A DNA stretch of 55,650 bases from Candidatus Peribacteraceae bacterium (GTDB taxonomy: Bacteria; Patescibacteriota; Gracilibacteria; Peribacterales; Peribacteraceae), in assembly GCA_028711345.1 (NCBI GenBank), contig JAQTSK010000004.1, positions 1-55,650 of the forward strand, in the 5' to 3' direction. The position numbers and the translations under genes were made by a program. This document shows positions 41,080-48,951 of this stretch, piece by piece. Numbering within the stretch: the first letter of the stretch is position 1; each line of letters opens with the position of its first letter. The notes below the pieces were generated by a model, which saw only the letters and a list, made by a program, of their open reading frames with translations, searched no databases and was not told the DNA's origin.

Positions 41080-43458
41080 TTAAGCGGTGAAGGTGGCTTG
41101 TAAGTCTTTGAATACTTCAGGAAAACGGTTGTCGAATGTCCGGTTGACAGTCTCATAATCCGCACCGATCAGGCGCGTGAAAATCGGATTGTTGAATATC
41201 TCCTGCGGCGTGAATGCTTTACGGTCGGCGATATTTGCTGAAACGATATCCTTCATGTCGCGCAGTATCCGTATCTGCTCGTCACTGAATGAGTACGTTT
41301 TGACGTAGGACTCGAAGCCCCGTTCCACGCGCTCCTTCGGCGTCGGGATGTTCTTGATGTGCAGAGCATGAAGGAAGAAGTCCCAGAGCGATCCCTGCTC
41401 AAAGTCATACACTTTTTTGAGCTGCCCCTCATCGAGGAATACTTTCGGATTCCTAGCCCATTCTTTGACAATTTCCACCTCCTTTTCGCTCGGCTCATAT
41501 TCGGCATCTGCGAATACTTTCTTCTTGATATCCGCTATCTCATCGGATGATGCCGTACTCAGCTCTTTTTCGAACAGCGCCTTCGCCTCCTCAATGGGAA
41601 TATTGTCGATCACTTGAATCTTGTCACCGTGCAGGTACACGCGCTGAATGAGGTGAGCGGGATCCGGATTATCGATCAATCCAGGGGCTGTTGCCCCGTG
41701 TCCACCGGTGCCCGTACCCTGCCCTGTTGTTCCTCCCGCCGTGGAAATGACTTTCTTATTCTCTTTCAGCGTTCCTTTGCCGTTGTCTTGCATCTTCGTG
41801 CACAGCCCCACGAAATCGAGGACCTTGAAGCTGAACTTGCCTGTTTTCGGGTCCAGCCTCGTTCCACGCCCCAGCATCTGGATGTACTTGCCGACGGATT
41901 TCGTGAGATTGGAAAATGCAATGTATCGGACGCATGGAATATCCACCCCCGTACCCATGATATCGACCGATACGGCGACGTAAGGCTTGTGGTTCGCGTC
42001 CTTGAACCACTTCTTATATGTGTCATTCAGATCGTCGTTCTCGGAAATGATCGCCTCGGCGTAGCGCGGACTTAACTCATCCTCGTCGGTTTTGAAGACC
42101 TGGTTGATCGCTTTTACGAGCTGAATACAGTGCGGCTGGCTGACGCCGAACAAAATCACCTTCTCACCATAGGAGGTGTGTTTCTTCAGCTCTTCCGCAA
42201 TGCGAAGACAATTGTCCGTCGCAATGAATTTACGATTTAATTGATCAAGCTTCACCTGTTTCTCGCGGGGTAGCTTTACGACTTCCTCGGTCTTGAGATC
42301 AAAATAATGGTCGAATCCCACGCCTGTTTCGCGCGCGATCTTCGTGAGTTCCGTCTCGATAGATAATACTGCATACGGAGCCAGAAACCCTTCTTCTATG
42401 CCTCGTGCAAGGTCGAATTGATAATCGGGCTCGCCGGTTTCACAGCCGAAGAGTTTGTACGTATCCAGAATCGCCAAATCTTCCTCTGGGATGTCCTTTC
42501 CCTTCTGTGCAACCGCCGTTCTCGGTGTTGCCGTGAGACCGATGCGCGGGCAGAGGAAGTGATCGAATATCAGCTTCCGGTTGATGTTGATGGAACGATG
42601 ACATTCGTCAACGATGATCAAATCGTAGAAAGTGCTCGGAATGTTCTGATAGATGTTCTCCAGCGTATCAACAACAACGATGTGGATTTGCGTGTTTTTA
42701 TAGAGCTTGTAGTTGGAAGTGGTGATCCATATCGGGGAATATTCCTTTGATATGAGAGAAAAGCCATCGTCATGCGCCTGCTTGGCAAGCATGCGACGGT
42801 CAACGACAAACAGAATCCTCTTTGCCATGTTGTATTCCAGCAGTGCCTTCGCAAAAGCAACCATCGTGCGCGTCTTGCCGAGACCCGTGGCCATATGAAC
42901 GAGCATTCTCTGCTTACCTTCCCTGTATTTTTTTAAGAGAGTTTCGATGCACTCTGTTTGATAATATGCTTCCTTTCTGCAGTTAGGATTGATGCCTCCG
43001 GCAATGCTTTTATCAATTGATATAACCCGTTCCATGTTCATTTTACGCGCTTGTTCCATCTTCAGTTGCATGTCCTCCAGTGTCATGAAGCCAGTTACCT
43101 GCCGAAATTCTCCGGCCTCGAATCCCTTCCACTCCGTGTCGTAGAACAGTGTTCTTTCGGGGGAGCAAGCATACAAGAATCTTGGCTTTAGTACGGTCGC
43201 ATAAATCGTACGAAGTTTTGTGAGTGCCTTTTTCTCATCCTCAAACTTATCTTCTACAAGCGCCAAAATATTCCCGTTCAGGTCGGTAAGCGTGATATCC
43301 GGTTCAATGTACTTTCTACCCTCAAATATTGCTTGCTGCTCTGGAGTAAGTGCATATTTCTGGCGGTATAACAACGTGTCTCCTGGCTTCCATCCAATCG
43401 TTTTTAGATCTTCGATAATCTTTAAGTCAGTGTCCGTTGCTTCATTAACTTTCGGCAT
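41080..43458 (-). CDS. hsdR: Type I restriction enzyme R subunit (EcoEI-like)
   Basis: A 792-residue translocase-nuclease. N-terminal nuclease with PD-(D/E)xK-type residues (EPDITL, then LALVEDKF), SF2 helicase motor with Walker A MATGLGKT, motif II DECH, motif III LTATPRT and motif VI QMLGRGTRLD, then a Gly/Thr-rich linker (TAGGTTGQGTGTGG) and a helical C-terminal domain that docks on the methyltransferase. All motor motifs are intact, so the enzyme should cut unmethylated DNA. First gene of a tight operon with hsdMS and two membrane-protein genes. Confidence 0.95.
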   Translation of the reverse strand: MPKVNEATDTDLKIIEDLKTIGWKPGDTLLYRQKYALTPEQQAIFEGRKYIEPDITLTDLNGNILALVEDKFEDEKKALTKLRTIYATVLKPRFLYACSPERTLFYDTEWKGFEAGEFRQVTGFMTLEDMQLKMEQARKMNMERVISIDKSIAGGINPNCRKEAYYQTECIETLLKKYREGKQRMLVHMATGLGKTRTMVAFAKALLEYNMAKRILFVVDRRMLAKQAHDDGFSLISKEYSPIWITTSNYKLYKNTQIHIVVVDTLENIYQNIPSTFYDLIIVDECHRSININRKLIFDHFLCPRIGLTATPRTAVAQKGKDIPEEDLAILDTYKLFGCETGEPDYQFDLARGIEEGFLAPYAVLSIETELTKIARETGVGFDHYFDLKTEEVVKLPREKQVKLDQLNRKFIATDNCLRIAEELKKHTSYGEKVILFGVSQPHCIQLVKAINQVFKTDEDELSPRYAEAIISENDDLNDTYKKWFKDANHKPYVAVSVDIMGTGVDIPCVRYIAFSNLTKSVGKYIQMLGRGTRLDPKTGKFSFKVLDFVGLCTKMQDNGKGTLKENKKVISTAGGTTGQGTGTGGHGATAPGLIDNPDPAHLIQRVYLHGDKIQVIDNIPIEEAKALFEKELSTASSDEIADIKKKVFADAEYEPSEKEVEIVKEWARNPKVFLDEGQLKKVYDFEQGSLWDFFLHALHIKNIPTPKERVERGFESYVKTYSFSDEQIRILRDMKDIVSANIADRKAFTPQEIFNNPIFTRLIGADYETVNRTFDNRFPEVFKDLQATFTA

Positions 43459-43716
43459 ATGAACGCAAGCCTACCCCCACTCTCCTCCTGCTTCAATTTT
43501 CCGACCCGCCGATACTCCTCCCCCCGCGCATCCCGCGAATGTCGAAGCGGCCGTCACAAGGATGTCGGCACTCCGGAGAACCGGATTGGAGTGGGAGAGC
43601 CCTGATGCCCCGGCCTTTCGCAACATCGGAGACCGGTACTTGGGATGGTGCTCAACCGCTTCGACGATGGCACAGTGTATCACGGATGAAGTTCGCTCAC
43701 GATGTTTTCTTCGGGT

Positions 43717-44124
43717 TTATCGTGGTTTCCTGTTCCCCGCAGGGAGATAGCGGAGGAGATCCTTCCACACATCCCGCGGCGGCTGTTGATCGTCTTTCTC
43801 CACCACCGTCGCGTCGATGAAATCATCCTCCAATCTGTGGAGCAGGTGCGGACTCACATTCCACTGACTTCCGTCGTCCAGCCGCAGCGACGCCGTCCGA
43901 CGGTTGATCTTCAGAATCGTTCCCTCCCGACTCCTGCCTTCATGCAAGAACCACACACGGTCTAGAATTCGGAAGCGCTGGAGCTGCTCCTGCTCACGAC
44001 GCATGCGGAGCGTATCCAAGCGGTCGCCGATTCTCATGGAGAGAATACGAAGATGCTCTTCGTCGATCTTCGCAAGACAACGGTCAAGTTCATCGTAGGC
44101 GTCAGCATCCATAGCACGATTCAT
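43717..44124 (-). CDS. Small protein with an SH3-like C-terminal domain
   Basis: A 135-residue protein: helical charged N-terminal half (YDELDRCLAKIDEEHLRIL) and a small beta domain (DRVWFLHEGRSREGTILKIN, then DGSQWNVSPHLLHRLE) that looks like a KOW/SH3-like RNA- or protein-binding fold. No family assigned. The start at 44124 or 44112 (ATG) is preferred over longer versions that overlap the divergent gene. The stretch 43459-43716 between this gene and hsdR holds no convincing gene. Confidence 0.6.
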   Translation of the reverse strand: MNRAMDADAYDELDRCLAKIDEEHLRILSMRIGDRLDTLRMRREQEQLQRFRILDRVWFLHEGRSREGTILKINRRTASLRLDDGSQWNVSPHLLHRLEDDFIDATVVEKDDQQPPRDVWKDLLRYLPAGNRKPR

Positions 44125-44200
44125 CGTAGCGAACGCATGCGGATGGTGCCAGTGATGCGGCGGCGAGTGTATGATGCATTCCTCATTCCCTCTCATCGCC

Positions 44201-44953
44201 ATGTCATCCGCACACAAGAAGAAACCGTCCCTCAAGAAGAAACACGTCGCCGGCGGTCCGTGGATACTTACGCTCAATTCCTCAGTCGTCAACGATCCGA
44301 AGCAAATCGAACTACTGTTGTTCCCTCCGTATCCGCACCGGCGCAAGCGCATTCTGGAATTCTACGACAAGTACGATCCGATTATCGGTGACCGATGGTA
44401 TGAACTCATGGAACGTGGTATCCGAACCAAGGAGGACGCCAAGGAGTTTCAGGCGATTCGGGATGCAGCGCCGGAGTTTCTGGCACCGCATGTGGAGCTC
44501 TCGCATGCGGCTCTTGAGGCCGGCGACCGCAAAGAGGCGTTTGACATCGCGATGTTTGCGTACATGCTCGCCCTTCAGCGCATCGCCGACCGCAACGGTG
44601 ACTGGCCGGAAACCATACAGTGGGCGTGGTTCGAGAACCGGCCGCTCATGCGGGCACTTCACCATTTCGCATGGATGCTCTGGACGTACGGGCAGCCCGA
44701 TCTCGCAGTGATGATATTGCGACGTATTCTCCGGATGAACCCGGGCGACAATCAGGGTGTGCGGTACGAGATTCTTGCGATTCGACTGGGGCTTCCGATA
44801 GAGACGTGGGATCAGCCGTTCTTCGCGAAGAGAGGACCGATGGCGGGAGTCGCATGGGATGCGCAGAAGATCAGTGACTGGTTCGACCGCGAAGCGAAGA
44901 AGTTTCCGGAGGAGTATGACCGGATGTTCGCGGAGTGGAAGAAGAGAGAGTGA
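44201..44953 (+). CDS. Helical-repeat protein (TPR/ST7-like)
   Basis: A 250-residue cytoplasmic protein with a Lys-rich N-terminus (HKKKPSLKKKH) and a helical-repeat core. The segment ALHHFAWMLWTYGQPDLAVM and the following LRMNPGDNQGVRY match the TPR-like motif found in ST7-type and related proteins. Probably a protein-interaction scaffold; partner unknown. ATG at 44201 starts before the Lys-rich run; a TATGAT box lies at 44170-44175. Confidence 0.7.
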   Translation: MSSAHKKKPSLKKKHVAGGPWILTLNSSVVNDPKQIELLLFPPYPHRRKRILEFYDKYDPIIGDRWYELMERGIRTKEDAKEFQAIRDAAPEFLAPHVELSHAALEAGDRKEAFDIAMFAYMLALQRIADRNGDWPETIQWAWFENRPLMRALHHFAWMLWTYGQPDLAVMILRRILRMNPGDNQGVRYEILAIRLGLPIETWDQPFFAKRGPMAGVAWDAQKISDWFDREAKKFPEEYDRMFAEWKKRE

Positions 44954-44993
44954 TCGTTCGGGATGATGTTGCGGGTCGTCAGGGCGGTATCGA

Positions 44994-45677
44994 TCAGTCC
45001 AATGTCCAGTGTTGCGGAAGCTCATACCCATGCCGCACGGCTAATTTTTGGATGTACGTTCCCCGTGTACCCTCTTCAATGGCCCGTCGGATTGTTTTCA
45101 GGTTCTTTTCCTTCGTCTCCCATGAGGCAAGGAAGTATGGAGAGGCCTCCTCCTCTCCGGCGATCTCCGGGTGATCGGCAAGGTACTGCGTCTCGAGTCT
45201 GAAAAGATCGAGCAGATGTTCCACCATGAGCTTCTCTATGCGTTCAGTTTCTCTCCGCTTCGTCGCACTGATCTTACGCCGCTGCCATAGATCCGCGACG
45301 CAACTCATGCCGAATCGGTAACGGGCGAGAAGCTGGATACCCGCATTGCGAATGTGGCCGTCGGCATCGGAGAGCGTTGTCAGGATGAGTGGCCAGAGAT
45401 CCTCCGCACGGGATAGAAGAAATTCATCCGTTGTAACGGCGAATTTGAGGAGGCGCAGGATGTTGTACTGAACGGTACTGTTCTGCGTACTTCCAAAAAG
45501 AACGCGGCAACTGCCGTAGAGCTCTTCTGCGTCTTGAAGTTGAAGGTGTGGATAGGTGTCGTATCGCTTCTCCAATCCTTTCAGTGTTGCGGTGAATGCG
45601 GTTACCGTTTCGGTCATTGCAGCATGCAGGAAATTCTGTGCGGGGAAAGGAGGCGGGATTGGCAGATTCCGTTTCAT
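44994..45677 (-). CDS. Helical (HEAT-like) protein of unknown function
   Basis: A 227-residue all-helical protein. The stretch NILRLLKFAVTTDEFLLSRA and the following LWPLILTTLSDADGHIRNAGIQ look like HEAT repeats. On the minus strand TAGAAT lies 6 nt before the ATG, strongly supporting this start and a leaderless message. It is the last gene before the attachment-like element and tRNA-Glu. Confidence 0.7.
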   Translation of the reverse strand: MKRNLPIPPPFPAQNFLHAAMTETVTAFTATLKGLEKRYDTYPHLQLQDAEELYGSCRVLFGSTQNSTVQYNILRLLKFAVTTDEFLLSRAEDLWPLILTTLSDADGHIRNAGIQLLARYRFGMSCVADLWQRRKISATKRRETERIEKLMVEHLLDLFRLETQYLADHPEIAGEEEASPYFLASWETKEKNLKTIRRAIEEGTRGTYIQKLAVRHGYELPQHWTLD

Positions 45678-45683
45678 ACTGAC

Positions 45684-45689
45684 ATTCTA
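45684..45689 (-). promoter_or_regulatory. -10 box of the HEAT-like gene
   Basis: TAGAAT on the minus strand, exactly 6 nt before the start codon at 45677. Confidence 0.55.
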
Positions 45690-45722
45690 GCAAGCGTGGA
45701 AAACGGTGGCGAATGGATCAGG

Positions 45723-45879
45723 CCAACGGGGAATCGAACTCTGATTTTCGTTTGTTCAAAGCGAAGAACGGTCGAATATCAGGATTCGAAAGTGGCAGTG
45801 TCTGGACTCAGGCGAACTCGACTTTATGGCTTATAGGAGAGGTCTCTTTGATATGAGTATCATGTTGGCAGCCCCACGG
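45723..45879 (-). other. Attachment-site-like element adjoining tRNA-Glu (right copy)
   Basis: Runs from the last 14 nt of tRNA-Glu into about 143 bp that resemble 30564-30709 in the same orientation. The two copies enclose about 15 kb. The conserved GAGTTCGATTCCCC string looks like a tRNA T-arm, but flanking bases do not pair, so it is not a second functional tRNA. Confidence 0.6.
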
Positions 45880-45941
45880 AGAGTTGAACTCCGATTAACG
45901 GATTGAAAACCCGCTGTCCTAAACCGTTAGACGATGGGGCC
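45866..45941 (-). tRNA. tRNA-Glu (anticodon TTC)
   Basis: 76 nt with encoded CCA. Acceptor GGCCCCA/TGGGGCT (one G-T pair), D-arm GTCTAACGGTTTAGGAC, anticodon loop TTTTCAA with TTC at 45905-45907 on the minus strand, T-arm CGGAG-TTCAACT-CTCCG. The anticodon stem contains wobble pairs but folds. It borders the accessory block and likely served as an integration site. Confidence 0.95.
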
Positions 45942-46085
45942 GCGAAGGTGGATGACGTGAATGAGCAAATGGCCGAGCGTTAGACCCCACTACGCCCTGA
46001 GGGGCTTCGCGGGGCAGGCGATGGGGCCGAAGATACAATGATCGGACTCTTATTTCAGTTGTTTTCCTGCGCGAGAAAGAAAAAT

Positions 46086-46180
46086 GTAGAATGTAAAATG
46101 TATAATGTAGAATGATTCAGTCAAATCCCAGTGGATCGCTTGCGCATTCTACATTCTCCATTCTACATTCTCAATTCCAT
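46086..46180. repeat. Inverted pair of 7-bp-word arrays
   Basis: Left arm gtagaat, gtaaaat, gtataat, gtagaat (46086-46113); loop of about 32 nt; right arm attctac, attctcc, attctac, attctca, attccat (46146-46180). The right words are reverse complements of the left. The arm ends right at the start codon of the next gene. The wider gap 45942-46085 shows nothing else except a GC-rich stretch after the tRNA. Confidence 0.85.
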
Positions 46181-46579
46181 ATGGCCATCTCCTCCTTCTC
46201 CCTCGTCCTCGGCGTCTTTTGTTACGTGGCGGGGTTTCCGCTGATTTTCTGCAATGAGAAGCATCTGGAGTGGCGCAGGAAGTTCTTTTTGGATGAAAAC
46301 ATGGTGCGTGCTGCAGGAGCGATTCTTGCCGCAGTGGTGGTGACGGTGGTGCGACGGCAGTGGCTGGTCACGCCGGACGGCGAAGGGGTGATGGTGCTGC
46401 TGGCGTGGTTGCTGCTCTTCACGGGACTGTTCGCCGCATGGTGGCCCGACCGTTTCATCGCTCTGCGCTCCAAGTGGGAACGCATCCTCTTCGACTACCG
46501 CGGTGCGCAGATCACGCTGGGATTCGTCCTCATTTTTCTCGCCGCCGGCTTCACCTACCTCGGTCTCATTCTCGCCTGA
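46181..46579 (+). CDS. Four-helix membrane protein of unknown function
   Basis: A 132-residue protein with hydrophobic segments at about 5-23, 43-58, 70-88 and 110-130, separated by basic loops (HLEWRRKFF, RSKWERIL). No recognised family. The ATG at 46181 follows the repeat arm directly, with no Shine-Dalgarno. It overlaps the next gene (TGATG), so both are probably translated together. Confidence 0.65.
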   Translation: MAISSFSLVLGVFCYVAGFPLIFCNEKHLEWRRKFFLDENMVRAAGAILAAVVVTVVRRQWLVTPDGEGVMVLLAWLLLFTGLFAAWWPDRFIALRSKWERILFDYRGAQITLGFVLIFLAAGFTYLGLILA

Positions 46580-47136
46580 TGGATACGTTCGTTTTCCTCT
46601 TCGATCTCACATTCTTCGTCTTCCTCACGGTCTTCGTTGTTCTGTTGACCGTGACCGTCGTCTTTCATCTGAAGTGTCGTGTTCCGTTCGTGCCGACGCC
46701 GCGCCGCGTCATCCGTGCGATGCTGGATGCGGTCGATCTGAAGGACGGACAACTGGTATTGGATCTGGGGGCGGGGGACGGGCGGGTGCTTTCAGCTGCG
46801 AAACGGCGGTGCCGCGGGATTCGTGCTGTCGGATATGAAGGTGCAATCGGCGTGTGGATGTTGGCGCGCATCCGGTCCTGGTTCCTCCGTGACGGCGTGG
46901 ATGTGAGGAGGGAGAACTTTCTCCAAGTCGACCTCTCGGATGCCGATGTGATATTCCTCTATCTCTGCATCGATCCGATCCGGTTGCTCACCCCCAAATT
47001 TCTGCGTGAACTCGTCCCCGGTACACGCGTCGTTTCCCACGCATTCAGCCTTCCGGGTATCGAACCTGATTTCGTACGGGATGTTCCGATGCAGTTCGGC
47101 GGGAAGACGAAGGTGTTTGTGTATTTGTGGAAATAG
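46579..47136 (+). CDS. Membrane-anchored class I SAM-dependent methyltransferase
   Basis: A 185-residue protein: one N-terminal helix (about 5-28), the segment VPFVPTPRRVIRAMLDAVDL, then the SAM-binding motif LDLGAGDGRVLSAA, the acidic GYEG, and a D-x-x-FLYL segment. The layout (anchor plus VPTP plus DLGxGDGR) resembles the membrane-bound lysine methyltransferase family related to FAM173/ATPSCKMT. Target unknown. Coupled to the preceding membrane-protein gene by a TGATG overlap. Confidence 0.8.
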   Translation: MDTFVFLFDLTFFVFLTVFVVLLTVTVVFHLKCRVPFVPTPRRVIRAMLDAVDLKDGQLVLDLGAGDGRVLSAAKRRCRGIRAVGYEGAIGVWMLARIRSWFLRDGVDVRRENFLQVDLSDADVIFLYLCIDPIRLLTPKFLRELVPGTRVVSHAFSLPGIEPDFVRDVPMQFGGKTKVFVYLWK

Positions 47137-47182
47137 TCATCGTTCTTGAGTGAGTGGCAGTTGTTCCATCGTCAAAGGTCTG

Positions 47183-47210
47183 ACAGTTAACTGTTAACAG
47201 TTAACAGTTA
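47183..47210. repeat. 7-bp words cagttaa/ctgttaa
   Basis: Four units (cagttaa, ctgttaa, cagttaa, cagttaa), partly self-complementary through gttaac, between the convergent methyltransferase and comEC genes. Confidence 0.7.
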
Positions 47211-47218
47211 ACAAGCCG

Positions 47219-48688
47219 TTAAAACTTCACCGCCGCCCACGGCACCCTCGCCCCCGTCTCCGCAATCAGGATGATCAGTTCCAGCACCGCCCATGCGGGG
47301 TAGCCGAGCGCCAGTCCGAGCGGCAGCCACAGGATGCCCGCGACCGTCGCGATGAAGCCTGTCAGCATGGCGAGCGGGATCAGCGGAGCCACGAGGACAT
47401 TGGTGATCGGGGCGACCAGCGAGATCTGCCGGAAGATGAAGATCGTGAGCGGGAGCGTCATGATGAGTGCGGCGAGTGTGGCTGCCAGCGATGTGCGGAC
47501 ACCGAGCGTGTCCGGTATGTATTTGAGTACGCTTTGGAGCCACGGACTCAGTTCCATCAGTCCGATGACCGCGAGGAACGAGAGCTGGAAACTGACGTCG
47601 TCGCTGATCGCCTGCGGCCGCATCAGTACCATCACGAAAGCGGTCCACAGGACGGTGAGACGCGGTGTGCTCTGTCTGCCGAGCGTGATCGCGATCAGTC
47701 CGAGAATGCCCATGATGACCGCGCGCATCACGGGCGGGGATCCGCCTGTCAGAATGCCATATGCCATGAGCGCGATTGCCAGCGGGAGGATTCTTCTCCG
47801 GACGGGCAGCCAGCACAGGAGACCCGAGAGGATCAGCAGGACGATGGTGACGTTGTACCCCGAGACGGCGACGATGTGGCTGAGCCCCGCCGTCCGGAAA
47901 TCGTCGGCGAGGTGCTGCGGCAGACCGCTCTGTGCTCCGGTGAGGAGTCCTAACAGCAACGCCGCCTGCGGCTCGACGAATACCTGTTGCACCTGCGTCT
48001 CGTACCATGTGCGGGTATCGTAAAGTTTCCGGAAAATTTTCCAGGAAGCGGGACGGGTGGGAGGATCGGCCTGCGGTCTTGCGATCGATGCACGGGTCAT
48101 CGTTGCGAAGATGCCACGAAGCGACAGGTACTTCCCGTAGTCGAAGTCTTCGATGATGCCCGGTCGCGTGAGTTTTCCCGACACGGTGATCGGATCGCCA
48201 TACCGAAGCGGCGGCCACGTGAATCCGGTTGCCAGCAGCTTGCCGTGAACGGGGCCGGCGTACGGCGTCCCGTCACAGCCGGGCGCAACGGTCTTCTGAT
48301 TCTTGGTTTTCTTGCAGATCGTTTCGATCGTCTCCGTTTCAATGGTGTAACGGGCATCGGTCGGCCTCTGTTCCGGCGCATCCGCTATCCATCCCGTGAT
48401 CAGAACGGTTCTGTCATTCGCGAATGACTCGACGCTCGTGGCATCGGTGACGTGGGCTTGCCACGAGACGACAGATGAGGAGAGGAGTGCACCGAAGCCG
48501 ATCGCAAGCATCATGACCCCGATGGCGCGCAGTGTGTTCGTTATCAGGCAAGCACATCCTGCGACAAACATGATCCCGATCGGGATGAAGACGGACAGCG
48601 ATGTTGAGTCGATTCCTGATTTTTCGCAGAAGAATGTCCACACAAGGAAGGAGCCGAGGAAGGAGTAGCTGATGCGGGAAGGGGACAT
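47219..48688 (-). CDS. comEC: ComEC/Rec2-type DNA uptake channel, lacking the C-terminal nuclease-like domain
   Basis: A 489-residue membrane protein. An N-terminal set of two to three helices precedes the OB-fold domain (DRTVLITGWIADAPEQR, LRYGDPITVSGKL, GIIEDFDYGKYL) and the competence domain with LLLGLLTGAQSGLPQ, FRTAGLSHIVAVSGYNV and SPPVMRAVIMG. ComEC transports single-stranded DNA across the membrane in natural transformation. The C-terminal metallo-beta-lactamase-like domain of longer ComEC proteins (about 750 residues) is absent. The ATG at 48688 is preferred; the frame upstream is 9-bp-word repeat. Confidence 0.9.
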   Translation of the reverse strand: MSPSRISYSFLGSFLVWTFFCEKSGIDSTSLSVFIPIGIMFVAGCACLITNTLRAIGVMMLAIGFGALLSSSVVSWQAHVTDATSVESFANDRTVLITGWIADAPEQRPTDARYTIETETIETICKKTKNQKTVAPGCDGTPYAGPVHGKLLATGFTWPPLRYGDPITVSGKLTRPGIIEDFDYGKYLSLRGIFATMTRASIARPQADPPTRPASWKIFRKLYDTRTWYETQVQQVFVEPQAALLLGLLTGAQSGLPQHLADDFRTAGLSHIVAVSGYNVTIVLLILSGLLCWLPVRRRILPLAIALMAYGILTGGSPPVMRAVIMGILGLIAITLGRQSTPRLTVLWTAFVMVLMRPQAISDDVSFQLSFLAVIGLMELSPWLQSVLKYIPDTLGVRTSLAATLAALIMTLPLTIFIFRQISLVAPITNVLVAPLIPLAMLTGFIATVAGILWLPLGLALGYPAWAVLELIILIAETGARVPWAAVKF

Positions 48689-48705
48689 CAGTGTATAAGC
48701 ATACC

Positions 48706-48741
48706 GAGGAGTCCGAGAGTCTGAAGTGTTTGGAGAACGAT
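48706..48741. repeat. Degenerate gaggagtcc-type 9-bp words before comEC
   Basis: Words gaggagtcc, gagagtctg, aagtgtttg, gagaacgat, recalling those at 5265-5309 and 5510-5551. Only the first is a close match. Confidence 0.4.
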
Positions 48742-48783
48742 CGTACTCAGTTTGGCTTCGTAAGCGAACCACTGAAAAAATAA

Positions 48784-48887
48784 CGTTGTCATGGTGAGCC
48801 CTTCGGCAAGCTCAGGATAAACTCCGTCGAACCATGACAACGAGCCAAAATGTTCATCCTTCGACTCCGCTCAGGATGACATTTTGG
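48784..48887. repeat. Two palindromic hairpins of the atcctgagc/gtcgaa type
   Basis: First: perfect 12-bp stem cgttgtcatggt (48784-48795) with accatgacaacg (48831-48842). Second: ccaaaatg plus tcatcct (48845-48860) with aggatga plus cattttgg (48873-48887). They fill most of the 263-bp gap between rsmA and comEC. Similar hairpin sequences recur widely in environmental bacterial genomes. Confidence 0.85.
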
Positions 48888-48951
48888 TAGTTTTCAGAGG
48901 TTTCCAAGGTTGTTTGAAAATTTCATCCCAGGGCGATTATTGTACGAGTCC

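Noticed and set aside
43471-43683. 70-residue minus-strand gene between hsdR and the SH3-like gene
   Set aside because: No promoter or start signal, no recognisable motif and composition of noncoding sequence.
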